64,000 nt of DNA from a virus: IMG/VR virus record IMGVR_UViG_3300021197_000592, positions 1 to 64,000 of that record; one strand, written 5' to 3'. The notes under the pieces were generated by a model that worked only from the letters and a program-made list of their open reading frames with translations, was not told the DNA's origin and searched no databases. Position 1 is the stretch's first letter. Each line of letters starts with the position of its first letter. This document shows positions 55,501 through 62,722 of this stretch, piece by piece. A program made the translations under genes and the position numbers.

Positions 55501-58500
55501 CTAAGTGGAACAATCACTAATGCTCAACTTGCAGGTTCTATTGCTAATGCGAAACTAGCAAACTCTAGCATTACCGTAAGTGATGGCTCTAACTCAACTG
55601 CTACTGCTCTTGGTGGAACGATTACCTTTGCAGGTACGAGTAATGAAACAACTGTAGCAGAAAGTAGTGGTACAGTTACAATAGGATTACCGGATGCGAT
55701 AACTGCTAATGTTACTGGTGACTTAACAGGTAATGCTGATACGGCAACTGCATTAGCAAATGCAAGAAACATCGGTGGAGTATCATTTGATGGAACTGCA
55801 AACATCAACTTACCGGGAGTAAACTCGGCAGGTAATCAATCAACTTCAAGTCACGCAAGGTTCCTTTATTCTAATGATGATAGAGATTTAGCCCCCGAAG
55901 ATTTGACTTATGGTAGATATGTGCATACGTTTTTCAGCACTAAAACGGGTTTAACTACGGGTTCAGCAGGTTCAGATTATGTAGATGCAATAGTGCTAAA
56001 CACTTATTCAGGACAAAGCGGTGGTGATGCAAACGTTCTCGCCTTTAACAAAAACGCAAGTTCCCCCGCTATTTATCATTACACGGCAGACCAAGCCGGT
56101 ACTAATTGGGGAACGCCAAAAACATTAGCATATACTGATAGCAATATTACAGGTAATGCCGCTACTGCAACTACTGCAACTGCTTTGGCAAATGCACGAA
56201 CAATTAGCGGAGTATCATTTGATGGTTCTGCGAACATAAACCTAGTTACAGATAGTAGTGCTAACACCAACTTCCCTGTTGTTTTCACAAACGAAACCAG
56301 TGGTGCATTGCATGATGACACAGGAGCATTACGATACAATCCTTCTACTGGAACTCTACTTGTTCCTAATTTGAATGTATCAGGAACCACTACTCAAGTG
56401 AATACTGTGACGATGGAAGCGGCGAATGCCATTGTGTTTGAAGGAGCGACATCTGATGCATATGAGACTACTCTTACAATAACAGACCCTACTGCGGATA
56501 GGACAATTACTCTGCCAAATGAAACAGGAACACTCGCATTAATTTCCGATGTAACTTCTGCGGCAGGAGATGGAGTTACTCTAGCAAATGGTGTAGATAA
56601 CAGAATAGTCACGGCTACTGGTGCGGCGGCATTGAATGGTGAGGCAAACCTAACATTCGATGGAAGCGTATTAACTGCACCTGCAATAACAATGGGTAAT
56701 ATTAAACTAAGAAGCACTAATGAAATTGAAACAGATAGTGGTGCAATACATCTACAATACAATACGGGTAATGCTGTCAATATCGGGTATGCTAGTTCAG
56801 ACTCAATCCTAGCGCATTGGGGAGAATATGATTTAACAGGTAGAATACATATTGATAGAAATGTAGATTCTGCTACTGATGCAACGGGTTCTGCTGCTAT
56901 ATTCATTGATTATGATTCATCAGGAACTAATACTCCCGGTCAAGATAATGAGCATTATGCAATTTATATTGACCAAGATAACTCATCAACTGCTGGTGGT
57001 TCAGGTTCAGATGAAATAGAGATGGCAGGTATTTACGTTGACCAAAGACAAAGCGGTGATGCTAACAGACAATATGCTTTCCAAAGTTATCAAGAGTATG
57101 AACCTTCAACTGCACAAACTATTCATTCAATGGCTGCTGTGAGGACTTCTGTTAATTCTCATATGACTCATGCTAGTGCTACTTTAAGCAGCCTATATGG
57201 TCATTACAGCGATGTAAGAATAGAAAAGAATGGAGTTAACACCAATTCCTATGCTGAATATAACTACATTGAAGTTAATGATGATAGGGAAAGTGATGTA
57301 GGGAACATCTATGGTTCATATAACCAAGTAGATATTGAAGGTGGTAATAGCAATTCAATATCAACAGGATATGTATATGGTGGTAGATACACAATAGACC
57401 ACAACGATGACTCAGTTACCACCGCACATGGTTATCTCATGTATCTTGATTGGCAAGGTGCTGCCAACGTAACTAATCCTTGGGGATTATATGTTACTGG
57501 TGAGACAAAGAATTACTTCTCAGGTAATGTCGGTATAGGCACTACGAGTCCTTCTGAAGCCCTGCACATTAGAAGTTCTAGCGACCATCCATTAGTATTG
57601 GAAAATGACCAAAATGCCGCTTATGTTGGTATCCAATTCAGCGACCACGCAGGAGGAAGTTATGCACAGAAGGGCGAGTTCAGATTCAATCACGCAGATG
57701 GTTCATCACAAGGTAGTGGTGCTTCGTTCACCTTTACTACAACAGAATCAGACTTGAGTATAATTGGTGGTAAATTCATCAGCGCAGTTGGTTCAGCGAG
57801 TGAACCCGGATTTGGATTTAGTGGCGATGTGGATAATGGTATGTTCCATCCGGCAACAAATGAAATAGCATTTACTACCGCAGGGGCGGAAGCAGTAAGG
57901 TTAGATGCTTCAGGTAATGTCGGAATAGGCACTACGAGTCCCGATTATGCATTAGACGTAGCAGGTAATATCGGTGTAGACAATATAATTTATCATAATG
58001 GAGATGGTAATACTTACCTCAATTTCCAAGACGATGATTTCAGAATTGTTGTAGGGAATGATTTAGCGTTCCATTATGATGAATCGGGTACTTCTGTCTT
58101 GCACCTATCGTATAACGGGGAAGCAGACGTAAACATTGGTAATGGTCATTTCTTCTTCGGAGGTTCACAAGGTTCGTATGATACTAAAATGGGAATAGGC
58201 ACTACTGCTCCCGGTAAAACTCTACACGTTTCTGATGGTTCAACAAGCGGAATTACAGGTGGGACTAATGCCGCCTTATTGATTACTGATGATGCTAACC
58301 CGCGTATTTACTTTGAAGATGTAGGTGAGGGTTCAGGCGATAGAGTCATGGATATAATGTATGATTCTGAATCATTATCGTTTAACTCCCTAAATGACGC
58401 GGCATCTGCATATGATACTCAAAACATAATGGTGATAAATCGAGATGGTAATGTCGGAATAGGCACTTCAAGCCCTGATGGTAATTTGCATATATCATCA

Positions 58501-59343
58501 GGAACTTCGGGAGATTGCACAGTTATCATAGGGGCAGATACAGATAACAATGCAGAAGGAGATGTGCCTCGTCTTTGGTTTAGAGCAGATAACAACATAA
58601 ACGAAGGTGCTATTCAACTGAGTGATAACGAATTAGATATCATATCAAACGCCAATACAAATAGCGCAATAAGATTCCTAACCGGAACTACTAGCAATAC
58701 AGGAACAACCGACCCCGCTACAAGCGCATCTGAAAGAATGAGAATTACATCTGCTGGTAAAGTTGCAATAGGTAGTACAAGCGCAACTGCCACACTAGAT
58801 GTGACAGTCGTAGGAAGCAACACTAGCACAAGTGGTATTGCTTTCGGTGATGCCAGTAAAGGATATTTGGCCGCAGGTTCAAGTTACGTTTCATTCGCAA
58901 CAAATGACGGCACTACAAGAATAGCCATAGACAATGGTGGAGATAATGTAGGGAACGTAGGGATAGGAACTACAACTCCTACACATAAACTAGAGGTAAA
59001 TGGTTCATTCGCCGCAACTACCAAGTCTTTCGATATAGAACACCCAACGAAAGAAGGCAAGAGATTGCATCACGGTTCTCTTGAAGGGCCGGAACACGGT
59101 GTCTACATCAGAGGTAGATTAGAAGGAGACACAATAGAACTACCTGACTACTGGCTAGGTCTAGTTGATGAGGATACAATCACAGTTCAACTAACTCCTA
59201 ACAAGGGATTCCAACAGATTTACGTTGACCACATAGAGGACAACAAGGTGTATGTCGGAACTCAGACTGATACTCCGATAGACTGCTTCTACTTCATACA
59301 GGCAGAGAGAAAGGATGTCGAGAAAATGGTGGTGGAATACTAA
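49555..59343 (+). CDS. Giant tail fibre with cyanophage-like tip, 3262 aa
   Basis: The N-terminal 170 residues are baseplate-proximal. The shaft has many repeats: DDAVTSAKIADDAVxA segments, LTGDVTGNADTATALANARN with GVSFDGTANINL, NLTVNGTTTTxN strands, and GNVGIGTTSPxxALxV copies toward the end. The last 110 residues (FAATTKSFDIEHPTKEGKRL, SLEGPEHGVYIRGRL) match a domain common at the tips of marine cyanomyovirus fibres. From about 55.8 kb the DNA uses more TTT/TTA/ATT codons than before, hinting at import. Probably the main receptor-binding fibre. Confidence 0.85.
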   Translation: MVNSNPGFLTTLSATPNTRIVDGTDNIHSGIINALNVATGGNAVISGFNITQEDGGTYTQYDVATGKILRDGILVSVSARSDIAPGVGARADNDWYATVVVDSSNVIQIRTGGSGVSTASVSTLTASDIPVAIIKYPAGTDHDAVDRPVQFLGYNGSTRGLSILNSGSETLRINANATLTKGSATLTLPSSTGTIALTSDITYTSAISEGNSGLIPSGGVGTSNIANDAVTYAKMQNVSGTDKILGRDSSGAGIVEEMTPANVRTMLGIETGATADQSDAEIETAYHNQVAQVSSAERTAGNSTAIKRYTPADIKSMIDAHQTDTNTDVTVANLKTKLNSDFGGDFTIGTQSNDTAILSGHLTVGGNLTVNGATQTINSTVVTIDDPVFTLGGDSAGTNDDKDRGIEFKWHDGANPKVGFFGFDDSVGKFTFIPDSTNSSEVFSGTAGTIVANLEGAVTGNASTATALATSRNFSITGDVTAGAIGFTGAGNVALSTTLADDAVATAKIADDAVTSAKIADATIATGNLADDSVTFAKMQDTSTNNRVLGATTAGTIGEVQVATAMVADDAITSAKIADDAVGADQLASNAVVNASVASNAAIAQSKIDGLVSALSGKEPSQTIGDGLDRTSATLKVDIDGLTIENGIDRTADFIMYDDATNGLRRINPANLFGLLIASDVPDISSAYRATGTALVNADISNSAAISADKIADGSTNKVFTATLKSKLDGVAAGATAGADWSSNVSNISVANSQLAGSIANAKLANSSVTINSNSLNLGGTLTLDTDDFAEGTNKFYTDERVDDRVNTLITDGEGITTTYNDSSNTLTLAAELATTSNKGVASFSSAHFDVTSGAVSIKAASISDSQIASNGSIAQSKIANLVSNLSDKIENLGDLSITSSATELNVLDGIPATLTATELGYVDGVTSAIQTQLNSKLSSVAVADLTDINSLSTSINTNSTHTQLATAKAVKDYITQQQVEDRTYTISATLDGGSTPLLTISDQFGGSSTVAVTGGDRITTTVISDRLHISDSGKGGVASAAFNQGLLTLTHDDGTTTTATVPDSTTDAHGLMTDDQFDKLAAIEAQADVTDKANVVASLGLLNESDTLYLGDAGNDTTVRVRGNFFVDGTTTTINQTEINVQDAIKFEGQTADDHETILRIIDPTADRVISLPDITGTVVTTGDSQTIATGMIANLGVTTGKIASNAVSSGKLATGAVATAKIADDAVTGAKIDFIDDSIAATDTHIMVADGTDYNNVAMSGDATLANDGVLTIANLAVETGMLANLGVTTAKIAADAITGAKIADDAINSEHYTNGSIDEAHIADNAVTVSKISGLTSLGSGTVISSAERTKLSGIATSADVTGTTNVNAAGAVMHTDIPDSDTGFVKRTGSETYDIDTNTYLTSLAVTGLSDIAQLEQNLASITDDHAGLATAKAVKAYVDSIPGGVGGMSFVLEDGDGTELTIADSKEIKFVPASSLLTINWTDVDNGTDADPYDLTFTVDNDLANYDNSSSSFATTTALTNATAATAITGKVLTNLGSGTGGAIAAGDTILAAMQKLETRTALNDAKVTNTDVNVNVSNLTARLPQITESVTIGDATDVTVTTSGALVVTGNLTVNGTTTTLDTTNLAIEDKNIVLGTGNSGSEVLDATGLTLEGGSGDDVTFQYNASADRMELKHGSAFEDFKAGTILAAFTGDLTGDVTGNADTATTLATARSIAGKSFNGSADITIATTDLSDISALDTDLSSVSANDDSLASAKAIKAYVDAQVDTEDTIAELNDTNIGSLSAGHLLIYDSTAGVFDNAIPTGSDTSTIDMTVTGGDGTLAISADLKDPNSLTEMTDDGASSTRTAATADQILVWEDDPGAFRKMTLANLSDFAVQNGAGGISTFKTISVSGQDDIVADDTADTLTLTAGSGITIANTAASDTIAFSIAAGAIANTMLANDSVSFGGVSLDLGQSDATPAFDLADATNYPTSSLSGTITNAQLAGSIANAKLANSSITVSDGSNSTATALGGTITFAGTSNETTVAESSGTVTIGLPDAITANVTGDLTGNADTATALANARNIGGVSFDGTANINLPGVNSAGNQSTSSHARFLYSNDDRDLAPEDLTYGRYVHTFFSTKTGLTTGSAGSDYVDAIVLNTYSGQSGGDANVLAFNKNASSPAIYHYTADQAGTNWGTPKTLAYTDSNITGNAATATTATALANARTISGVSFDGSANINLVTDSSANTNFPVVFTNETSGALHDDTGALRYNPSTGTLLVPNLNVSGTTTQVNTVTMEAANAIVFEGATSDAYETTLTITDPTADRTITLPNETGTLALISDVTSAAGDGVTLANGVDNRIVTATGAAALNGEANLTFDGSVLTAPAITMGNIKLRSTNEIETDSGAIHLQYNTGNAVNIGYASSDSILAHWGEYDLTGRIHIDRNVDSATDATGSAAIFIDYDSSGTNTPGQDNEHYAIYIDQDNSSTAGGSGSDEIEMAGIYVDQRQSGDANRQYAFQSYQEYEPSTAQTIHSMAAVRTSVNSHMTHASATLSSLYGHYSDVRIEKNGVNTNSYAEYNYIEVNDDRESDVGNIYGSYNQVDIEGGNSNSISTGYVYGGRYTIDHNDDSVTTAHGYLMYLDWQGAANVTNPWGLYVTGETKNYFSGNVGIGTTSPSEALHIRSSSDHPLVLENDQNAAYVGIQFSDHAGGSYAQKGEFRFNHADGSSQGSGASFTFTTTESDLSIIGGKFISAVGSASEPGFGFSGDVDNGMFHPATNEIAFTTAGAEAVRLDASGNVGIGTTSPDYALDVAGNIGVDNIIYHNGDGNTYLNFQDDDFRIVVGNDLAFHYDESGTSVLHLSYNGEADVNIGNGHFFFGGSQGSYDTKMGIGTTAPGKTLHVSDGSTSGITGGTNAALLITDDANPRIYFEDVGEGSGDRVMDIMYDSESLSFNSLNDAASAYDTQNIMVINRDGNVGIGTSSPDGNLHISSGTSGDCTVIIGADTDNNAEGDVPRLWFRADNNINEGAIQLSDNELDIISNANTNSAIRFLTGTTSNTGTTDPATSASERMRITSAGKVAIGSTSATATLDVTVVGSNTSTSGIAFGDASKGYLAAGSSYVSFATNDGTTRIAIDNGGDNVGNVGIGTTTPTHKLEVNGSFAATTKSFDIEHPTKEGKRLHHGSLEGPEHGVYIRGRLEGDTIELPDYWLGLVDEDTITVQLTPNKGFQQIYVDHIEDNKVYVGTQTDTPIDCFYFIQAERKDVEKMVVEY

Positions 59344-60107
59344 TGCACTACGGGCCGAAGATAGTCGTAGACAGTCTCGTATTCTGCTTCGATGCAGGTA
59401 GTGACAAATGCACAGATGCAGATGACGATTTGGCTAATATGAGAGACATTGGGCCAGTAGAGCATTCTTCTAGGACAGATAGGAGCATGGCTGGCGAGGG
59501 TATAACAGCGAATATCTCATTCCCGACTAATACAGGTGCGGCCAAGGCAATCAACACAGGAGTCACATGGAGAAGAAGCGATGATGACCCTGCTGACCCT
59601 TCTAATTTTAACAATAGAGTAGTAATGACCGATAATCTCGTATTCGCAGACGAATCTGCTTGGTCAATGGAGTTTTGGGCAAAGCCCGATTCTGATTCAG
59701 AACACACCTTCCTAAGTCTAGCAGGAAGGTCGGCAACGAATAACTGGATGATTTGGCAACAGGGAAGTAGCACATGGTATCCTCGTTATCGAGATAACAA
59801 TTCTAATTATTACAGGGATAGTGCTAACACCAATGTTGCAGGACCGGATGACTGGCATCAAGTCGTGTTTACTGCTGATACAAGCAGAAACATCGGGTTC
59901 TATGTAGATGGTGCTTTGCTTGGTGGTACTACTCAAGCCGCAGATACACAAGCAACCGTGAATAGAATCATGGCTGGTTATTCCTCTGGAACTTCTAGGT
60001 ATAATTTCCAAGGAAGTATGCTTTGTGCTAGAATCTACGCTAAGACACTATCAGCCGCAGAGGTATTGCAGAACTTTAATGCCACAAGAGGGAGAGTGGG
60101 GATATGA
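59343..60107 (+). CDS. LamG-type tail protein, 254 aa
   Basis: Core LamG strands: WSMEFWAKPDSDSEHTFLSL, DWHQVVFTADTSRNIGFYVD and ARIYAKTLSAAEVLQNFNAT. It ends RGRVGI. Likely a glycan-binding fibre accessory. It overlaps the fibre stop by one base and starts a run of related genes. Confidence 0.78.
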   Translation: MHYGPKIVVDSLVFCFDAGSDKCTDADDDLANMRDIGPVEHSSRTDRSMAGEGITANISFPTNTGAAKAINTGVTWRRSDDDPADPSNFNNRVVMTDNLVFADESAWSMEFWAKPDSDSEHTFLSLAGRSATNNWMIWQQGSSTWYPRYRDNNSNYYRDSANTNVAGPDDWHQVVFTADTSRNIGFYVDGALLGGTTQAADTQATVNRIMAGYSSGTSRYNFQGSMLCARIYAKTLSAAEVLQNFNATRGRVGI

Positions 60108-60322
60108 AGTATAGAATAAACGGAGTATCTTATACTGAGGAAGAATTACAGAGTATCATCTCTGGTACTAATCCAGAGTATTGTGATGAAGAGGGTAACC
60201 CAATAGTGGAGTATCAAGACGCCGCTTTGGTTGCGATAGAAGGAGGTAGTAGTTTCATTCCACTCACATTTGAAGAGGCTATGATTCAATCTAGATTATT
60301 ATACACTACGGAGGAGGAATAA
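60104..60322 (+). CDS. Small acidic protein, 72 aa
   Basis: ATGA overlap. Begins MKYRINGVSYTEEELQSIIS and ends TTEEE. It has a short strand-helix N-terminus and an acidic tail. Unrecognised; possibly a fibre chaperone given its position among adhesin genes. Confidence 0.55.
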   Translation: MKYRINGVSYTEEELQSIISGTNPEYCDEEGNPIVEYQDAALVAIEGGSSFIPLTFEEAMIQSRLLYTTEEE

Positions 60323-60501
60323 TGTCATTCCACAATGGTGCTAACGTAGTGACTGATGACATATTGATAAATCAGATTGTAGGCTCAAACACCGATGCTA
60401 ACTTTCAAGGAGATGTTGCTCTATTCAGGCATTACGATGTGGGATTGACAGGAGCAGAAGTAATACAGACCTACGAAGCGACTAGAGGTAGGTTTGTATG
60501 A
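60322..60501 (+). CDS. Truncated LamG-like protein, 59 aa
   Basis: TAATG overlap with the previous gene, with a good GGAGGAGG site. The C-terminal half, GDVALFRHYDVGLTGAEVIQ then TYEATRGRFV, is the final strand and helix of the neighbouring LamG proteins, but the rest of the fold is missing. It could be a remnant or a minimal protein. Confidence 0.55.
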   Translation: MSFHNGANVVTDDILINQIVGSNTDANFQGDVALFRHYDVGLTGAEVIQTYEATRGRFV

Positions 60502-60620
60502 ATAAGGATTGCATTACAAGCACATTTCGCAGATTGGAATTCAGGGATGTAATCAAGAGAGTAGAAGAAGAATATGCAGAAGAGCATTTGAATCCCTATA
60601 TAGCATTGGAGGAAGAGTAA
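60498..60620 (+). CDS. Small charged protein, 40 aa
   Basis: ATG 60498 overlaps the previous stop and its own stop overlaps the next ATG. Reads MNKDCITSTFRRLEFRDVIK and ends ALEEE, like the 72-aa gene two positions upstream. Unrecognised. Confidence 0.5.
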   Translation: MNKDCITSTFRRLEFRDVIKRVEEEYAEEHLNPYIALEEE

Positions 60621-61402
60621 TGGGTTTCGGTAATGGTCTTACTCTTGCTTCTCCCCACAGGATTCTCTTCAATGTAGATGCCAAGAATACTAAGTGCTAT
60701 TCTGGTAGTGGTACAACCGTAACTGATTCTATCTCTGGAACCACTCTCTCATTGAACAATGGTGCGGCATTCTCCAATGGAGCGTTTGCCTTTGATGGTT
60801 CAAACGATGGACTGAAAGCAAGTGCGGTTATTCCCGGTATGGATTTCCAATACACTCAGGAGTTCACGTTAGAAGTAGTCGCTAAGGTGAAGGAGACTGG
60901 TAATGGTTTTCTCATAAACAATAGAGGCGCAAGTGATGGTACGCAGAACTATCGTGGTTGGGCGTTATTCTCTTCCGGTAGTAGTCCCAATACGATTATC
61001 AAAGGGACTATCGGAATGTACAAGGATTCAGCACATCATTGGGTTGGGACAGATTGCACCGCCGCAGATTTCACTAACATCGCATACGACAAATGGTGTC
61101 ACATAGTCTACTCATACGCAGGTAATGGTATAGAGGCCAGTCTGTTTCTGAATGGTGTCGATAAGAGCGATTATGCCAACCCACCCAATGATAACACAGA
61201 TGTGATTTATGATGCTAACAACGTAGCAGATACGATAAACTACGATTCTGACAACCTGATTTCAATTGGTATAGATAGCGTGAATGACTCTTCCTACGCA
61301 AGTTATAGTGATATTGCAATCGCTAGAGTATATGATATTGCGCTCACTCCAAAGGAAGTCTTGAAGAACTTCAATTCACTTAGAGGGAGGTTCGGATTGT
61401 AA
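60620..61402 (+). CDS. LamG-type tail protein, 260 aa
   Basis: LamG signatures: GAFAFDGSNDGLKAS, FTLEVVAKVKETGNGFLINN, WCHIVYSYAGNGIEASLFLN and ARVYDIALTPKEVLKNFNSL, ending RGRFGL. The frame is open upstream to 60509, but ATG 60620 overlaps the preceding stop and matches the family's N-terminus. Confidence 0.78.
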   Translation: MGFGNGLTLASPHRILFNVDAKNTKCYSGSGTTVTDSISGTTLSLNNGAAFSNGAFAFDGSNDGLKASAVIPGMDFQYTQEFTLEVVAKVKETGNGFLINNRGASDGTQNYRGWALFSSGSSPNTIIKGTIGMYKDSAHHWVGTDCTAADFTNIAYDKWCHIVYSYAGNGIEASLFLNGVDKSDYANPPNDNTDVIYDANNVADTINYDSDNLISIGIDSVNDSSYASYSDIAIARVYDIALTPKEVLKNFNSLRGRFGL

Positions 61403-62718
61403 TGGGAGTAGCAGGTGGTTCTAATATCGCTACGCCTAGCAGTCTAGGTTTCTCCTTCGACCAATACAACAGTAAGTCACAGAAGGGCAAGGCTTCTATC
61501 AACGTAGTGCTGAATCAAAATCTACATGCTGGATGGTCACAAAGTTATACAGAAGGAATAGAGTGGAATATGATTGACCCGCCAGTAGGTATTACTGCTC
61601 CTGTTGTGTCTTTTCACGATGATGGAACCGGAAATGGTTATTGGTATTCCTACGGTGACCATGCACCACAGGCTAACAGTACCCAATATTCATATTCCAT
61701 ATATGTGAAGACGACAGATAAGACTGGTGCAAATATTAGAATGTACACCGCAAACAATCAGGAGAGCGATAGGGTGACTCTAGCATACAAGTATTTCACA
61801 CCCGAAGGTGAGACAAATTCCTCATATGTTCTGCTTACTGGTGCAGACGAGAACTTAGCAGATGAGAGAGGATGGATTAGATTAGAATGGGACAATGCCT
61901 TTACCACTGATTCGGATTGTGATTCAGATAGCGTCAGTCACAGATACAATAGTCTTCAATCAGACCCACACATAGAGAGACTATATCTCTGCGCTCCACA
62001 ATTAGAGGCGAATGATGTTTGCACTCCTTATGTTCCAGTAGAAGACTTTGCAAATCAGTTAACGAGGAAACAAACTCCGACCAGTGGGTATAATCTAACA
62101 TCGGTGAGAGGCAATGCATTGCACAATCTAGTTACTAGTGACGCTACGGCAACTGAGAACGTGACTTTCTTGGGAGACAATACGATTACCTTCGCAAGCG
62201 GAAATAACTTCCAAACAGGAGATATATCCTATCCTACTGCATTTGACCAAGACTTCTCACTTGAGATATGGATTTACCATGACAGTAGTAATACTTGGGC
62301 GAATTCATACAGGGGGAGATTAGTCGGTAGGGGTTCCTATGCAGGTTCACATGGATTATGGCGACACCCTACTAATGGAGTAGTTAGTGCGTGGGTCAGG
62401 TCTGGTGGAACTAGCAAGGAAAGAACGACTACTTTGAATGATAATGCTTGGAATCATGTAGTGATGACATGGGCAAATGATTCTCTTTTGGCGATATACA
62501 AGAATGGGGAACTAGGGCAATCATATGCCCCCGGCGATATATCAGGAAATGCACCAGATACAGGAACTTGGATAGTCGGAGGTTCCGGTGCGGCAAGTGG
62601 GGCTTCTGGTAGCAACTATATTGGCAAAATCGCCAAAGTACAAATATACAAAAGTGCGCTCACAGCCAATCAGGTGAAGCAGAACTTTGCGGCGCATAGG
62701 GTGAAATTCGGGTTGTGA
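61402..62718 (+). CDS. LamG-type tail protein with extra N-terminal domain, 438 aa
   Basis: The N-terminal half (about 1-215) is a beta-sandwich that resembles carbohydrate-binding modules (YSYSIYVKTTDKTGANIRMY, RGWIRLEWDNAF). The C-terminal half is LamG: FSLEIWIYHDSSNTWANSY, NHVVMTWANDSLLAIYKNGE and AKVQIYKSALTANQVKQNFA, ending HRVKFGL. Likely adhesin. Confidence 0.78.
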   Translation: MGVAGGSNIATPSSLGFSFDQYNSKSQKGKASINVVLNQNLHAGWSQSYTEGIEWNMIDPPVGITAPVVSFHDDGTGNGYWYSYGDHAPQANSTQYSYSIYVKTTDKTGANIRMYTANNQESDRVTLAYKYFTPEGETNSSYVLLTGADENLADERGWIRLEWDNAFTTDSDCDSDSVSHRYNSLQSDPHIERLYLCAPQLEANDVCTPYVPVEDFANQLTRKQTPTSGYNLTSVRGNALHNLVTSDATATENVTFLGDNTITFASGNNFQTGDISYPTAFDQDFSLEIWIYHDSSNTWANSYRGRLVGRGSYAGSHGLWRHPTNGVVSAWVRSGGTSKERTTTLNDNAWNHVVMTWANDSLLAIYKNGELGQSYAPGDISGNAPDTGTWIVGGSGAASGASGSNYIGKIAKVQIYKSALTANQVKQNFAAHRVKFGL

Positions 62719-62722
62719 TTAG

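Noticed and set aside
51050-58500. Repeated short DNA units resembling a repeat array or CRISPR
   Set aside because: The repeats stay in frame and encode fibre shaft motifs (SAKIADDAV, GNVGIGTTSP); spacing is irregular and there is no spacer structure.
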